This document shows, in pieces, positions 17,940-28,100 of a stretch of DNA of 37,348 nt; the first letter of the stretch is position 1; every line of letters starts with the position of its first letter. The stretch is from Oscillospiraceae bacterium (GTDB taxonomy: Bacteria; Bacillota; Clostridia; Oscillospirales; Acutalibacteraceae): positions 1 through 37,348 of the forward strand of contig SVOH01000015.1 of the NCBI GenBank assembly GCA_015066515.1, given 5' to 3'. The position numbers and the translations under genes were made by a program. The notes beneath the pieces are model-generated. The model did no database searches. It had not been told where the DNA came from and worked only from the letters and a program-made list of their open reading frames with translations.

Positions 17940-19364
17940 TTATTCCTTTCCGTTCCAGCAATAAGTACAAAGGTCATTTTCATCAAGACCAATTGCCTTG
18001 ATTATTCCCTCTAATGATTGGAATTCAAGTGATGCAAAATTAAACTTTTCGCATATTTTATTTCTAAGGGCCTTACCACGCTCGGTTTCTCCGTTTGAAT
18101 ATTCATCAATGTGGTTAAAGCCTTCTTCACCCTCGAGTTCCACTATTACACGTCGGGCAATAAGCTCCATATCGCTTGTGGAACGCGAGAAATTAAGATA
18201 TTTACAACCGTACATGATAGGCGGACAAGCAGAACGCATATGAACTGCCTTTGCACCATTTTCATAAAGAAAATCTACTGTTTCTTTAAGTTGTGTACCT
18301 CGAACAATAGAGTCATCTACAAACAAAAGATTTTTATCAACGATAAAATCATGCACAGGTATTTGCTTCATACGAGCAACCTTGTTGCGTTCTGTCTGCT
18401 TAGCAGGGGTAAAACTGCGAGCCCAAGTTGGTGTGTATTTTATAAATGCACGTGCGTATTTTTTCCCACTCTCATTTGAATAGCCAATTGCGTGCGGAAT
18501 ACCAGAATCCGGCACACCGCCCACATAATCAACATCTTGTGCAACACCGTTTTTACGGTCAGCTTCAGCCATAATTTCACCGTTACGGCAACGCATTGCT
18601 TCAACATTTACACCTTCATAAGTAGAGGTAGGATAACCATAATAACTCCAAAGGAATGAACAAATGCGTTTTTTATTACCCGGTTCAGCTAATTGCCTTA
18701 TACCATCGGGAGTAATTTTAACAATTTCGCCCGGGCCAAGTTCCTTTTCGTCTATGTAACCTAGCTTTTGGTAGGCAAACGACTCAAAGGTTACGGCATA
18801 TCCATCTTCATTTTTACCGATAAGCACAGGTATTCTGCCAAGCTTATCACGCGCGGCAATAATTGCACCCTTGCTTGTCAAAATCAATATTGACATTGTA
18901 CCGTCTATTTGTTCCTGAGCGTATTTAATACCATCTACAAAGGTATCTTTTTGGTTAACAAGCGCCGCTACAAGCTCTGTTGTGTTAACTCTGCCGCCAG
19001 TCATTGCGTCAAAATACACACCTGTTTGAGCAAGACACTTATCTATAAGTTCATCGACGTTATTGATAAGACCTACGGTACAAATGGCATAAGTACCAAA
19101 TTTTGAGCGAATAAGCATTGGCTGTGGATCGGTATCACTAATGCAACCAATAGCCGAAGTGCCCTTCATTTCTTCAAAGATTTTTTCAAACTTTGTTCTG
19201 AAAGGTGAATTTTCAATATTATGTATTTTTCGCTGCAGACCTATTTCGCTGTCAAATGCAGCAAGACCGCCACGACGGGTGCCAAGGTGTGAATGATAAT
19301 CCACACCAAAAAACACATCCATCATACAGTCATTTTTTGAAGCAATTCCAAAAAAACCGCCCAT
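17940..19364 (-). CDS. purF: PurF-like PRPP amidotransferase lacking the Cys nucleophile
   Basis: This 474-aa protein sits where purF belongs, catalysing the first committed step from PRPP to phosphoribosylamine. The C-terminal phosphoribosyltransferase half is intact: VDDSIVRGT PRPP loop at 349-357, GIPHAIGYSNESGKKY, and four cysteines placed like the Bacillus-type [4Fe-4S] ligands (C235, C387, C466, C469). The N-terminal glutaminase half is not normal. It begins MGGFFGIAS where active enzymes expose Cys1 in CGVFGI. A TAG stop two codons before the ATG rules out an upstream Cys or propeptide. Glutamine-site motifs are also altered: GCISDTDPQP in place of GHxRYxTxG, VGLINN in place of the GN loop, and GGRVNTTE in place of the SSSDSE region. 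It may use free ammonia or a separate glutaminase. I believe close homologues exist in Clostridia and Bacteroidetes. Confidence 0.85.
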   Translation of the reverse strand: MGGFFGIASKNDCMMDVFFGVDYHSHLGTRRGGLAAFDSEIGLQRKIHNIENSPFRTKFEKIFEEMKGTSAIGCISDTDPQPMLIRSKFGTYAICTVGLINNVDELIDKCLAQTGVYFDAMTGGRVNTTELVAALVNQKDTFVDGIKYAQEQIDGTMSILILTSKGAIIAARDKLGRIPVLIGKNEDGYAVTFESFAYQKLGYIDEKELGPGEIVKITPDGIRQLAEPGNKKRICSFLWSYYGYPTSTYEGVNVEAMRCRNGEIMAEADRKNGVAQDVDYVGGVPDSGIPHAIGYSNESGKKYARAFIKYTPTWARSFTPAKQTERNKVARMKQIPVHDFIVDKNLLFVDDSIVRGTQLKETVDFLYENGAKAVHMRSACPPIMYGCKYLNFSRSTSDMELIARRVIVELEGEEGFNHIDEYSNGETERGKALRNKICEKFNFASLEFQSLEGIIKAIGLDENDLCTYCWNGKE

Positions 19365-19390
19365 AGTGACCTACTTTCTTTGAGCTAAAA

Positions 19391-20077
19391 TTAAGCGAAA
19401 AAGAGTTTTGAAAGTGTCATAGGATCGATATACTCGCCATCCTTATAAACACGCATATTACCTGAAGCGATTTCATCAATGAGCATTACATCACCATTTG
19501 GTGCATAACCAAACTCAAACTTAATGTCATAAAGGTCAAGACCCTTTTCTTTAAGATCGTCGGCAACAATCTTTGTGATTTTTTGTGTCATATCCTTAAT
19601 ATCTTCATACTGCTTGTCGGTCATAACACCAAGTGCAACAAGAGCATCTTTAATTACAAGCGGATCACCCTTTGCGTCGTTCTTGAAGGTCATTTCAACG
19701 TATGCAGGAAGGTCGGCGCCCTCTTCGATGTAATCGCCATAACGACGAATAAAACTACCCACTGCTTTATAACGGCAGATAACTTCGAGGCCGTGACCGA
19801 ATACCTTTGCAGGAAGAACTTCCATTGTGGTATCTTCAAGATTTGCACTAACATAATGAGTGAATATGCCAGCCTTATTAATTTTTTCAAAGAAGTAAAT
19901 TGACATACGAAGATTAACGTCGCCAACACCATCAATTGTAAGACCTACTGAATTCTCGCCTGGATCAAACACGCCGTCTTTGCCGGTGCAGTCGTCCTTG
20001 AACTTTAAAAGGCAGTTGCCGTTTTCAAGTGCATAAACGTTTTTGGTTTTTCCTGTGTACAAAAGTTTGTTTTCCAT
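19391..20077 (-). CDS. purC: SAICAR synthetase
   Basis: This 228-aa enzyme joins CAIR and aspartate with ATP. Visible features are [10 protein letters not shown] at the N-terminus (ATP site), [35 protein letters not shown] and [13 protein letters not shown] near the end, which is the aspartate/metal site. The length is typical of the short bacterial form. The ATG has AAAGGAG about 8 nt upstream, and the gap to purE is 24 nt. It is the second gene of the operon. Confidence 0.96.
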   Translation of the reverse strand: MENKLLYTGKTKNVYALENGNCLLKFKDDCTGKDGVFDPGENSVGLTIDGVGDVNLRMSIYFFEKINKAGIFTHYVSANLEDTTMEVLPAKVFGHGLEVICRYKAVGSFIRRYGDYIEEGADLPAYVEMTFKNDAKGDPLVIKDALVALGVMTDKQYEDIKDMTQKITKIVADDLKEKGLDLYDIKFEFGYAPNGDVMLIDEIASGNMRVYKDGEYIDPMTLSKLFFA

Positions 20078-20101
20078 AATATATTACTCCTTTAAAATAA
20101 A

Positions 20102-20590
20102 TTACAAATTTTCCATTACGGTGCTATCTTTTTGAAGCACCGCTGCCGCATCACTTTCGCGTTTTACATCAAGTCTAGCTGCTAACTCTTTATCTTCAAC
20201 AGCGATAATTTGCGCTGCAAGTAAAGCCGCATTTGCTCCACCATTTATTGCGACTGTAGCAACAGGAATACCGGTAGGCATCTGAACGGTAGAAAGAAGC
20301 GCATCCATACCGTCAAGCACGCTCGACTTGCAAGGAATACCAATTACGGGCAATGTTGTGTTCGCCGCAATAGCACCTGCAAGGTGTGCCGCCATTCCGG
20401 CCGCCGCAATAAGCACACCAAAACCGTTTTCACGAGCAGAAACAGCGAAGTCGCGTGCCTCAACTGGTGTACGGTGTGCAGAATATATATGTACCTCAAA
20501 CGGTATTTCAAGTGATTTTAGCATATCGGTAGCTTTTTTAATGATTGGCAAATCACTGTCGCTACCCATTATAATTCCAACTTTTTTCAT
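20102..20590 (-). CDS. purE: N5-carboxyaminoimidazole ribonucleotide mutase / AIR carboxylase catalytic subunit
   Basis: This 162-aa PurE protein converts N5-CAIR, or AIR plus CO2, to CAIR. The signatures VGIIMGSDSDLP, YSAHRTP, AAAGMAAHLAGAIAA and PVIGIPCKSS are complete. It is the first gene of the purine operon, directly after the ZTP riboswitch and its terminator, with GGAGG about 8 nt before the ATG. There is no purK in the window. Either it lies elsewhere or this PurE works as a class II AIR carboxylase; the sequence alone does not let me decide. Confidence 0.96.
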   Translation of the reverse strand: MKKVGIIMGSDSDLPIIKKATDMLKSLEIPFEVHIYSAHRTPVEARDFAVSARENGFGVLIAAAGMAAHLAGAIAANTTLPVIGIPCKSSVLDGMDALLSTVQMPTGIPVATVAINGGANAALLAAQIIAVEDKELAARLDVKRESDAAAVLQKDSTVMENL

Positions 20591-20611
20591 TATACAACCT
20601 CCAAAAAAACA

Positions 20612-20650
20612 TAAAAGGGCGCACTTGAATAAAGAATTTCAAGTGTGCCC
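20612..20650 (-). terminator. Regulated terminator of the ZTP riboswitch
   Basis: Stem 20617-20629 with 20638-20650 (one G-U wobble) is followed by a short U run in the minus-strand RNA. Its 5' arm uses the GGGC of the conserved CUGGGCA end of the aptamer. Ligand-bound aptamer and terminator therefore compete, the usual ZTP expression platform. Confidence 0.8.
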
Positions 20651-20730
20651 AGACGGTCGGCTAAATATAGCAATCTTTATTCCTTCGTGGTGCTCCACAA
20701 ATGTTTCCGTCAGTCATAAAGATTGGTACC
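20644..20730 (-). promoter_or_regulatory. ZTP (pfl) riboswitch controlling the purine operon
   Basis: In the minus-strand RNA, P1 pairs 20716-20725 with 20671-20680 (10 bp). Inside it lie GACUGACGGAAACA, the capped helix GUGGAGCACCAC and the AAGGAAUAAAG segment. After the linker comes CCGACCGUCUGGGCA. These match the family pattern GACUGGCG-AACA, GUGG...CCAC, GGGGAGC and CCGCCUGGGC, with compensating C-G/A-U changes between ACGG and CCGU. ZTP/ZMP signals 10-formyl-THF shortage, and binding should prevent termination. Downstream are purE through fhs, the typical gene context for this class. Confidence 0.88.
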
Positions 20731-20745
20731 AAAAAGTACTATAAC

Positions 20746-20774
20746 AGTATATCATTTTGCAAAAAAACTGTCAA
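20746..20774 (-). promoter_or_regulatory. Sigma-A promoter of the purine operon
   Basis: TTGACA (20769-20774) and TATACT (20746-20751) on the minus strand are separated by 17 nt. Transcription would begin just before the ZTP aptamer. Confidence 0.85.
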
Positions 20775-20826
20775 GAAGCAAACTTGAATTTTGTCGTATT
20801 AAATTGACCAAAATTTTTTGAAAATT

Positions 20827-21240
20827 TTAGGCCTTAGTTTCGCAATAAATACAACGGTAAACCTTACCCTCTTTATCGGTAAGTTTAAAAATATGGTCAA
20901 GTTCTTGCTCGCAAGATGTTATGCATCTTGGATTTTTACATTTTATAACGTTAGTTAATGTTTGCGGCATATCAATACAACGCTTATCAACCAAAACACC
21001 ATCTTTAATAATATTAACAGTGGCATCAGGATCAACAAAACCGATAACATCAAGATTAAGTTCGATATTAGCATCGATTTTTATAATATCTTTTTTACCC
21101 ATTTTTTTACTATTTACATTTTTAATAAGCGCTATTGAGGCATCAAGCGAGGCGAGGTCTAATAATTCGTATAATCGCATACCAAGACCTGCAGTAATAT
21201 GGTCGATTACAACGCCGTTTTGTATAGAATCTATATTCAT
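20827..21240 (-). CDS. pyrI: Aspartate carbamoyltransferase regulatory subunit
   Basis: This 137-aa protein is the nucleotide-binding, zinc-binding subunit of ATCase, which gives CTP/ATP control over PyrB. The N-terminal allosteric domain shows [17 protein letters not shown]. The C-terminal zinc domain has C101-x4-C106-x23-C130-x2-C133, the standard spacing. It is the last gene of the pyrimidine operon, and its ATG overlaps the pyrB stop by 4 nt. No strong terminator follows; only an AT-only hairpin near 20810-20828 is seen. Confidence 0.95.
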   Translation of the reverse strand: MNIDSIQNGVVIDHITAGLGMRLYELLDLASLDASIALIKNVNSKKMGKKDIIKIDANIELNLDVIGFVDPDATVNIIKDGVLVDKRCIDMPQTLTNVIKCKNPRCITSCEQELDHIFKLTDKEGKVYRCIYCETKA

Positions 21241-22160
21241 ATTGTTCCTGCCTCCTTAAGCAGTTTAAGTATGAGTGCCATACGCATATATTTGCCATTA
21301 AGCACCTGCTTAAAGTAACACGCGCGTGGGTCGTTATCTATTGCTACGCTTATCTCATTAACACGCGGTAGCGGATGAAGTATTGATAAATCCGCCTTTG
21401 CGTTTTTAAGCTTATCGGGAGTCAGTATATAACTGTCTTTAAGACGCAAATAGTCCTCTTCGTTAAAGAAGCGTTCGCGCTGAACACGAGTCATATATAA
21501 AATATCGAGGTTTGGCATTGCCGCTTCTAAATCGGTAGTTTGTTCATACGGAATATTATTTTTTTGCAGAACATCCTTTTTAACATAACTTGGTAATTTT
21601 AGTTCTTCAGGAGAAATTAGTACAAACTTTATGTTGCTATAACGGCTTAGAGCATTTATAAGTGAATGTACTGTTCTGCCAAACTTTAAGTCACCGCAAA
21701 GGCCAACGGTAAGATTATCAAATCTTCCCTTTTCTCTACGAATAGTAAGCAAGTCGGCAAGCGTTTGAGTTGGATGACAATGTCCACCATCGCCTGCATT
21801 AATTACCGGAATACTTGCGTTTTGTGCAGCAACATAGGCTGCACCCTCTTTTGGATGACGCATAGCAATAATATCGGCATAACAGCTCACAGTTTTTGCA
21901 GTATCGGCAATGCTTTCGCCCTTAGCAGCTGATGAACTGTTTGCCTCAGAAAAGCCGAGCACATTACCACCAAGCTCGTACATAGCAGCCTCAAAGCTTA
22001 GGCGTGTTCTCGTAGACGGTTCAAAAAATAGAGTTGCTAATTTTTTGCCGTCACAAATGTGCGCATATTTGTTAGGATTGTCGATAATGTCAAGGGCTGT
22101 AGCAATAAGCTCATCAAGCTCCTCAACAGTAAAATCCAAAATATCGATAACGCTTCTCAT
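21237..22160 (-). CDS. pyrB: Aspartate carbamoyltransferase catalytic subunit
   Basis: This 307-aa enzyme condenses carbamoyl phosphate with aspartate to N-carbamoylaspartate. The carbamoyl-phosphate site [54 protein letters not shown] and HPLPRVNEI are complete. It overlaps pyrI by 4 nt (ATGA), so the two chains should be made in balanced amounts and form the regulated holoenzyme. The gap to pyrE is 24 nt; AAAGGAG precedes the ATG. Confidence 0.97.
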   Translation of the reverse strand: MRSVIDILDFTVEELDELIATALDIIDNPNKYAHICDGKKLATLFFEPSTRTRLSFEAAMYELGGNVLGFSEANSSSAAKGESIADTAKTVSCYADIIAMRHPKEGAAYVAAQNASIPVINAGDGGHCHPTQTLADLLTIRREKGRFDNLTVGLCGDLKFGRTVHSLINALSRYSNIKFVLISPEELKLPSYVKKDVLQKNNIPYEQTTDLEAAMPNLDILYMTRVQRERFFNEEDYLRLKDSYILTPDKLKNAKADLSILHPLPRVNEISVAIDNDPRACYFKQVLNGKYMRMALILKLLKEAGTI

Positions 22161-22184
22161 AAATTTCTCCTTTAAAGAAGTTAA

Positions 22185-22841
22185 TTATTCTTTAGCACCA
22201 TTAATTGCAAGGTAATTCTTTATGCGTTCAACATTTTCGCGGTTGGCTTCATCTTCTTCTAAAAATTCGATAATATCATAAACATCCACTACCGAATACA
22301 CTGGGAAACCGTACTCTTCGCCTACCTCTGCCATAGCAGATTTTTCAGTTTTTCCCTTTTCTTTACGGTCAACCATAACAAATGTTGCGGCTACCTTGGT
22401 GTCTTTAAGACTTGAAAGAATAGCCATACTTTCACGAATAGCAGTACCTGCGGTTATAACATCTTCAACGATAACGATTTCTTCACCTTCTTGCGGCTTA
22501 TAACCGACAAACACACCACCTTCGCCGTGATCCTTTTCTTCCTTACGGTTAAAGAAGAACGGTACGTCAAGACCTTCTTTTGAAAGCGCACAGGCAACTG
22601 ACACCGCAATCGGAATACCCTTATATGCAGGTCCATAAAGAACAGTGCGGCGGTTTCCAACCTTTTCAAAATATGCTTTTGCATAAAATTCGCCAAGCTT
22701 TGAAATTTGATCGCCGGTCTTAATATCTCCTGCGTTTATAAAATAAGGGATTTTTCTGCCGGATTTAGCTGTAAAATCACCAAATTTTAAAACACCGGCA
22801 CTTTCTAAAAATTGTATAAACTCTCTTTTATAACTTTCCAT
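22185..22841 (-). CDS. pyrE: Orotate phosphoribosyltransferase
   Basis: This 218-aa enzyme adds PRPP to orotate, giving OMP. The PRPP loop IVIVEDVITAGTAIRES, the GPAYKGIPIAV segment and the flexible catalytic loop RKEEKDHGEGG are intact. It lies 11 nt after pyrF, with AAGGAG before the ATG, in the order pyrF-pyrE used by the next two chemical steps. Confidence 0.96.
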   Translation of the reverse strand: MESYKREFIQFLESAGVLKFGDFTAKSGRKIPYFINAGDIKTGDQISKLGEFYAKAYFEKVGNRRTVLYGPAYKGIPIAVSVACALSKEGLDVPFFFNRKEEKDHGEGGVFVGYKPQEGEEIVIVEDVITAGTAIRESMAILSSLKDTKVAATFVMVDRKEKGKTEKSAMAEVGEEYGFPVYSVVDVYDIIEFLEEDEANRENVERIKNYLAINGAKE

Positions 22842-22852
22842 AGTTATTCTCC

Positions 22853-23551
22853 TTAACCAATAAATTCAGCTACACAACGCTCGTATGCCGCAACAGGATC
22901 TTCTGCCGCTGTAATCGGACGGCCAACAACAATATAGTCACTACCAATTTTGTTGGCTTCGGCAGGTGTCATAACACGCTTTTGGTCACCAATGTCGCCG
23001 TCTGCAAAGCGAACACCCGGTGTAATTGTTAAAAAGTCTGCGCCACAACGCTCGTGTACCTTTCCGGCTTCAAGCGGTGAGCATACAACACCGTCAAGAC
23101 CGGCTTTTTTAGCGTTTGATGCATAGTGCATAACAACCTCATCAATTGGCTCTTTTATAAGAAGGTCATTTTCCATACTTTCTTGGTTTGTTGATGTAAG
23201 CTGAGTTACCGCAATAAGTAGTGGGCGTGTACCATCAGGACGAGTAAGACCCTCAATGGCAGCCTCCATCATAGCTGTCGTGCCACTTGCATGAAGATTA
23301 GTAATATCTACATCAAGATTTGAAAGTACATTCATAGCCTTTTTAACGGTATTAGGAATATCGTGTAGCTTTAAATCTAAAAAGATTTTATGACCGCGTT
23401 TCTTTATCTCTTTTACAATAGATGGACCTTCTGCATAAAAAAGCTCCATACCGATTTTTACAAAAGGTTTACGACCGGTGAACTTGTCGAGAAATTCAAA
23501 TGTTTTTTCTGCGCTTGAAAAATCACAAGCAATAATTACGTCCTTACCCAT
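22853..23551 (-). CDS. pyrF: Orotidine 5'-phosphate decarboxylase
   Basis: This 232-aa class I OMP decarboxylase forms UMP. The catalytic Asp-x-Lys-x-x-Asp array is visible in [23 protein letters not shown] begins the barrel, and YIVVGRPIT holds the phosphate-binding end. Its start overlaps the pyrD stop by 1 nt, indicating translational coupling. Confidence 0.96.
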   Translation of the reverse strand: MGKDVIIACDFSSAEKTFEFLDKFTGRKPFVKIGMELFYAEGPSIVKEIKKRGHKIFLDLKLHDIPNTVKKAMNVLSNLDVDITNLHASGTTAMMEAAIEGLTRPDGTRPLLIAVTQLTSTNQESMENDLLIKEPIDEVVMHYASNAKKAGLDGVVCSPLEAGKVHERCGADFLTITPGVRFADGDIGDQKRVMTPAEANKIGSDYIVVGRPITAAEDPVAAYERCVAEFIG

Positions 23552-24462
23552 TATTTAACGCCTCCTATAATGTCGCTCAAATTTTCAATACCATACTTGT
23601 CCATAACACTTGGTAAATCAATTATAATATCACGGCAAGCATACGGATTTATAAGATTTGCAGCGCCTATCTCAACTGCAGTGGCACCTGCAAGCATCAT
23701 TTCGATTACGTCTTCTGCAGTAGACACGCCACCCATACCAATAACCGGAATATTTACAGCATGCGCTACCTGATAAACCATTCTGACCGCTACGGGAAAA
23801 ATTGCAGGACCCGAAAAACCACCCATTTTATTTGCAATAACGGGTTTACGAGTTTTAAGATCAATGCGCATACCCAGCATTGTATTTATTAGGCTAATGC
23901 CGTCAGCACCCGCCTGCTCACAAGTTTTTGCAATTGCCACAATATCGGTTACGTTTGGTGAAAGTTTAACTATTACAGGTTTTGTGGTAACCGCTTTTAC
24001 AGCGCGTACAACCTCTGCAGCAGCCTCAGGACTTGTGCCAAAGCTCATACCGCCACCGTGAACGTTAGGGCAGCTCACATTTACCTCGAGCCAACCAACC
24101 TGTTCCTCTTTATCAAGCAGTTCACAGGTGTAAGCGTAATCAGGCACAGCAAAACCGCTTACATTTGCCATAACTTTTTTATTAAAGCATTTACTAAGTT
24201 TAGGAAGCTCTTCACTTATAACCTTTTCTACACCGGGATTTTGAAGACCAACAGCGTTTATCATACCGGCTGTGCACTCTGCAATACGTGGTGTGGGATT
24301 ACCAAAACGAGCATCCTTGGTGGTACCTTTGAATGAGAATGTACCAAGACAATTTATATCATAAAGTTCTGCGAACTCATAACCGAACCCAAATGTACCC
24401 GAAGCAGGAATTATGGGGTTATCGATTTCAATACCGCAAAGATTAACGTTTAATCTTCCCAT
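23551..24462 (-). CDS. pyrD: Dihydroorotate dehydrogenase, class 1B catalytic subunit
   Basis: This FMN enzyme oxidises dihydroorotate to orotate and pairs with PyrK to use NAD+. It begins [16 protein letters not shown], and the class 1 catalytic Cys lies in EVNVSCPNV. The FMN-site motifs [19 protein letters not shown] and VEIGAANL follow. The open frame extends to 24501. I choose the ATG at 24462 because AAAGGAGG lies 8 nt upstream and the extra 13 residues are not family-like. That gives 303 aa and a 13-nt overlap with pyrK. Confidence 0.96.
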   Translation of the reverse strand: MGRLNVNLCGIEIDNPIIPASGTFGFGYEFAELYDINCLGTFSFKGTTKDARFGNPTPRIAECTAGMINAVGLQNPGVEKVISEELPKLSKCFNKKVMANVSGFAVPDYAYTCELLDKEEQVGWLEVNVSCPNVHGGGMSFGTSPEAAAEVVRAVKAVTTKPVIVKLSPNVTDIVAIAKTCEQAGADGISLINTMLGMRIDLKTRKPVIANKMGGFSGPAIFPVAVRMVYQVAHAVNIPVIGMGGVSTAEDVIEMMLAGATAVEIGAANLINPYACRDIIIDLPSVMDKYGIENLSDIIGGVK

Positions 24463-25184
24463 AATATTTCCTCCTTTTGCATAACGGGTCCGTCTTTGCA
24501 AATACGCTTATAGCCTGCAATTGTTTTACAGCTGCAACCCATACACGCACCAAAGCCACAGCCCATACGCTCTTCAAAGCTCAGCTGACCACTTGTTTTA
24601 GATGTTTTATAAATTGCTTTTAGCATTGGTTCGGGACCACAGGTATAAAAGTAAGTATAGTTATTAGGATAAGCATTTGTAACAAAGCCTTTTACACCAT
24701 AGCTACCGTCAACCGTTGTAACAGTGACATCACAGCCCAAAGCCTTGAATTCTTGCTCATAAAAGACTTCACTTTTATTATTAAAGCCGAGTATTACTGA
24801 AACATCTTTACCCTGTTCTTTAAGTTTTTTAGCAAGCATATAAAGCGGAGGAACACCTACACCGCCACCAAGCAACACAGGATTATCGCCCGAAAGCGAC
24901 AAATCGTAACCGTTGCCAAGACCAGTAAGCACATCCAGGCTCTCTCCAACAGCCATTTTCGACATCTGTTCAGTGCCCTTACCAACAACCTTATAAATGA
25001 TTGTAACCGCAGTTTCATCACAGTCACATACAGATATAGGACGTCTTAAATACAAACCGTCAAGCTGAATATTGATGAACTGACCACAAGCGGTGATGTC
25101 GGAGGTATCTCCGACAAGCACCATCTTATAAACATTTTTAACTAATTTTTTGTTTTCTGATATTTTAAAAATACCTTGTTTCAT
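24450..25184 (-). CDS. pyrK: Dihydroorotate dehydrogenase electron-transfer subunit
   Basis: This 244-aa FAD and [2Fe-2S] protein passes electrons from PyrD FMN to NAD+. It shows the FAD-binding LRRPISVCD and the NAD-binding GGGVGVPPLYMLAKKL. The iron-sulfur cysteines lie in RMGCGFGACMGCSCK followed by RICKDGPV. It lies between carB (11-nt gap) and pyrD (13-nt overlap), so subunit stoichiometry with PyrD is likely coupled. Confidence 0.96.
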   Translation of the reverse strand: MKQGIFKISENKKLVKNVYKMVLVGDTSDITACGQFINIQLDGLYLRRPISVCDCDETAVTIIYKVVGKGTEQMSKMAVGESLDVLTGLGNGYDLSLSGDNPVLLGGGVGVPPLYMLAKKLKEQGKDVSVILGFNNKSEVFYEQEFKALGCDVTVTTVDGSYGVKGFVTNAYPNNYTYFYTCGPEPMLKAIYKTSKTSGQLSFEERMGCGFGACMGCSCKTIAGYKRICKDGPVMQKEEILWED

Positions 25185-25195
25185 TTTAAATACCT

Positions 25196-28100
25196 TTATG
25201 CATCAATAGTAGAAATTGTAAGTGTTGTTTCTTCGAGAACGTCAAGCAAAACCCTTACAGTGTCAAGTGAGGTAAATATTGTTACGTTATTCTCGGTAGC
25301 AAGGCGACGGATTTGCTGGCCGTCACTATCCTGTGTAGAAGCACCGATATCTTTTGTGTTAATTACGTAAGCTATGTGTCCTTGCCTTATAGCATCCGGA
25401 ATTTCATCAGCATCTTCACTAATCTTTTTAAGTGCGTGTGTGCGTATTCCGTTTTCTTTTAAGAACGCTGCAGTGCCGGCAGTTGCCTCAATATTAAAAC
25501 CAAGATTATAAAAACGACGAATAAGCGGTAATGCCTCGTCCTTGTCCTTGTCGGCAACGGTTACAAATACCGTGCCATAGTTTTGCAAATGAGTGCCTGA
25601 TGCTTGAAGCGCCTTATAAAGTGCGCGGTTAAGCTTATCATCATAACCGATAGCTTCACCTGTAGATTTCATTTCTGGCGAAAGATAAGCGTCAAGTCCC
25701 TTGATTTTATTAAATGAGAATACAGGAACCTTTACATAGTAACGATTTTTTTCTTCAGGATAAAGGCAGAAAATTCCCTGCTCTTTTAGTGATTTACCAA
25801 GAATAACCTCGGTAGCAATATCAGCCAAAGAATAACCCGTAGATTTTGAAAGGAACGGCACAGTTCTTGAGGAACGTGGATTAACCTCGATAATGTAAAC
25901 ATTATCATTTTCATCTACAATAAACTGAATATTATATAGACCAACTATTCCAATACCAAGACCTAACTTTTTAGAATATTCAAGAATTGTTCCACGCACC
26001 TTGTCAGAAATACTAAAGGTTGGATAAACACTTATTGAGTCACCAGAGTGAATACCGGTTCGCTCAACAAGCTCCATAATACCGGGAACAAATACATCAC
26101 GTCCGTCACAAATAGCGTCAACCTCTACCTCTTTACCCTGAATATACTTATCAACAAGTACAGGCTTATCGGCATCTATTTCAACAGCAGTTTTAAGATA
26201 ATGGCGAAGCTGTTCTTCGTTAGATACTATCTGCATAGCACGTCCACCAAGTACAAAGCTTGGGCGAACGAGAACAGGATAACCTATTTCTGCAGCAGCG
26301 GCTACGCCATCTTCAATTCTGGTTACAGCCTTACCTTTTGGTTGCGGAATGTTAAGCTCCTGTAAAATCTTTTCAAAGCTATCACGATTCTCGGCGCGCT
26401 CAATCGCTTCGCAATCGGTACCAATAATCTTTACTCCACGGTCCATAAGAGGCTGAGCTAAGTTAATAGCCGTTTGACCACCTAAAGAAGCAACAACGCC
26501 CTCGGGTTGCTCAAAATCTATAATATTCATTACATCTTCCGGTGTAAGCGGCTCAAAATAAAGCTTGTCAGCGGTTGTATAGTCGGTTGATACGGTTTCG
26601 GGGTTATTGTTGATAATAATAGCTTCGTAACCTGATTTTTTAATTGTAGACACTGCGTGTACGGTTGAATAGTCAAATTCAACACCCTGACCTATACGAA
26701 TAGGACCTGCACCTAATACTACGATTTTCTTTTTATCGGTTAAAACGGATGTGTTTTCACCGTGATATGAAGAGTAGAAATATGGAATATATGCATTTGT
26801 ATGACAGGTATCTACCATACGGAAAACAGGTGTAAGCTTGTTTTCTTTACGGAAATTATAAACCTCAATTTCGCTGCATTCCCACATTCTTGCGACATAT
26901 TTATCAGAAAATCCCATCTTCTTAGCCGCACGCAATATATCAAGGTTGCGTGGATTTTCTTTTAAGTTTCTTTCCATATCAATGATACGTTTAACTGACT
27001 CAAGGAAAAATGCAGTAATTTTTGTAATATTATGAATCTCTTCTACCGTAGTACCACGATAAAGTAATTCGGCTATCGCAAATAGATTGTCATCTCTAAA
27101 TTCGCTAATATATACTTTAAGTTCATCATCACTCATATTATCAAATTTGCTATGATAAAGATGATTTACACCTATCTCAAGTGAACGAGTACCTTTAAGC
27201 AAGCTTTCTTCTAGAGTAGTACCAATACCCATTACCTCGCCCGTTGCCTTCATCTGAGTACCAAGCACGTTGTAAGCGGTTGTGAATTTATCAAACGGAA
27301 AACGAGGAAGCTTTGTAATAACATAATCAAGCCTTGGCTCAAAAGCCGCAGTTGTATTGGCAATTTTAATCTCTTCAAGCGCCATACCCACAGCAATTTT
27401 TGCCGTAACGCGCGCAATCGGATATCCCGATGCCTTTGACGCAAGCGCTGAAGAACGTGATACACGAGGATTTACTTCTATTAAATAGTAGTTGCTCGAA
27501 TTTGGATCTAAAGCAAACTGAACATTGCATCCACCCTCAATTTTAAGCTCACGAATAATCTTTATGGCGCTATCGTTAAGCATTTTAAGATCATGGTCGT
27601 TAAGTGTCATAATAGGGGCAACAACCAATGAGTCACCGGTATGAACACCAACAGGGTCAATGTTTTCCATACCGCAAATTGTAATAGCATGGTCATTAGA
27701 GTCACGCATTACCTCAAACTCAATTTCCTTATAACCCTTAACGCTCTTTTCGATAAGAACCTGATGCACAGGAGAAAGCTTAAATGCATTAAGACCAACT
27801 TCTACAAGTTCTTCTTCATCATAGGCAAAACCGCCGCCTGTACCGCCCAAAGTAAATGCAGGACGAAGTACTACAGGGTAACCTATTCTATTGGCTGCTT
27901 GCTTTGCTTCTTCAATGCTGTATGTTATTTCAGAAGGAATAACCGGCTCACCTATTGACTCGCACATTTCTTTAAAGAGCTCGCGGTCCTCAGCGCGCTC
28001 AATACTGTCACGCGAAGTGCCAAGAAGCTCAACACCACATTCCTTTAAAATGCCCTTTTCTTCTAACTGCATAGCAAGGTTAAGGCCTGTTTGACCGCCA

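Noticed and set aside
20803-20828. Hairpin after pyrI as operon terminator
   Set aside because: The stem is made only of A-T pairs and is too weak to call a terminator with confidence.
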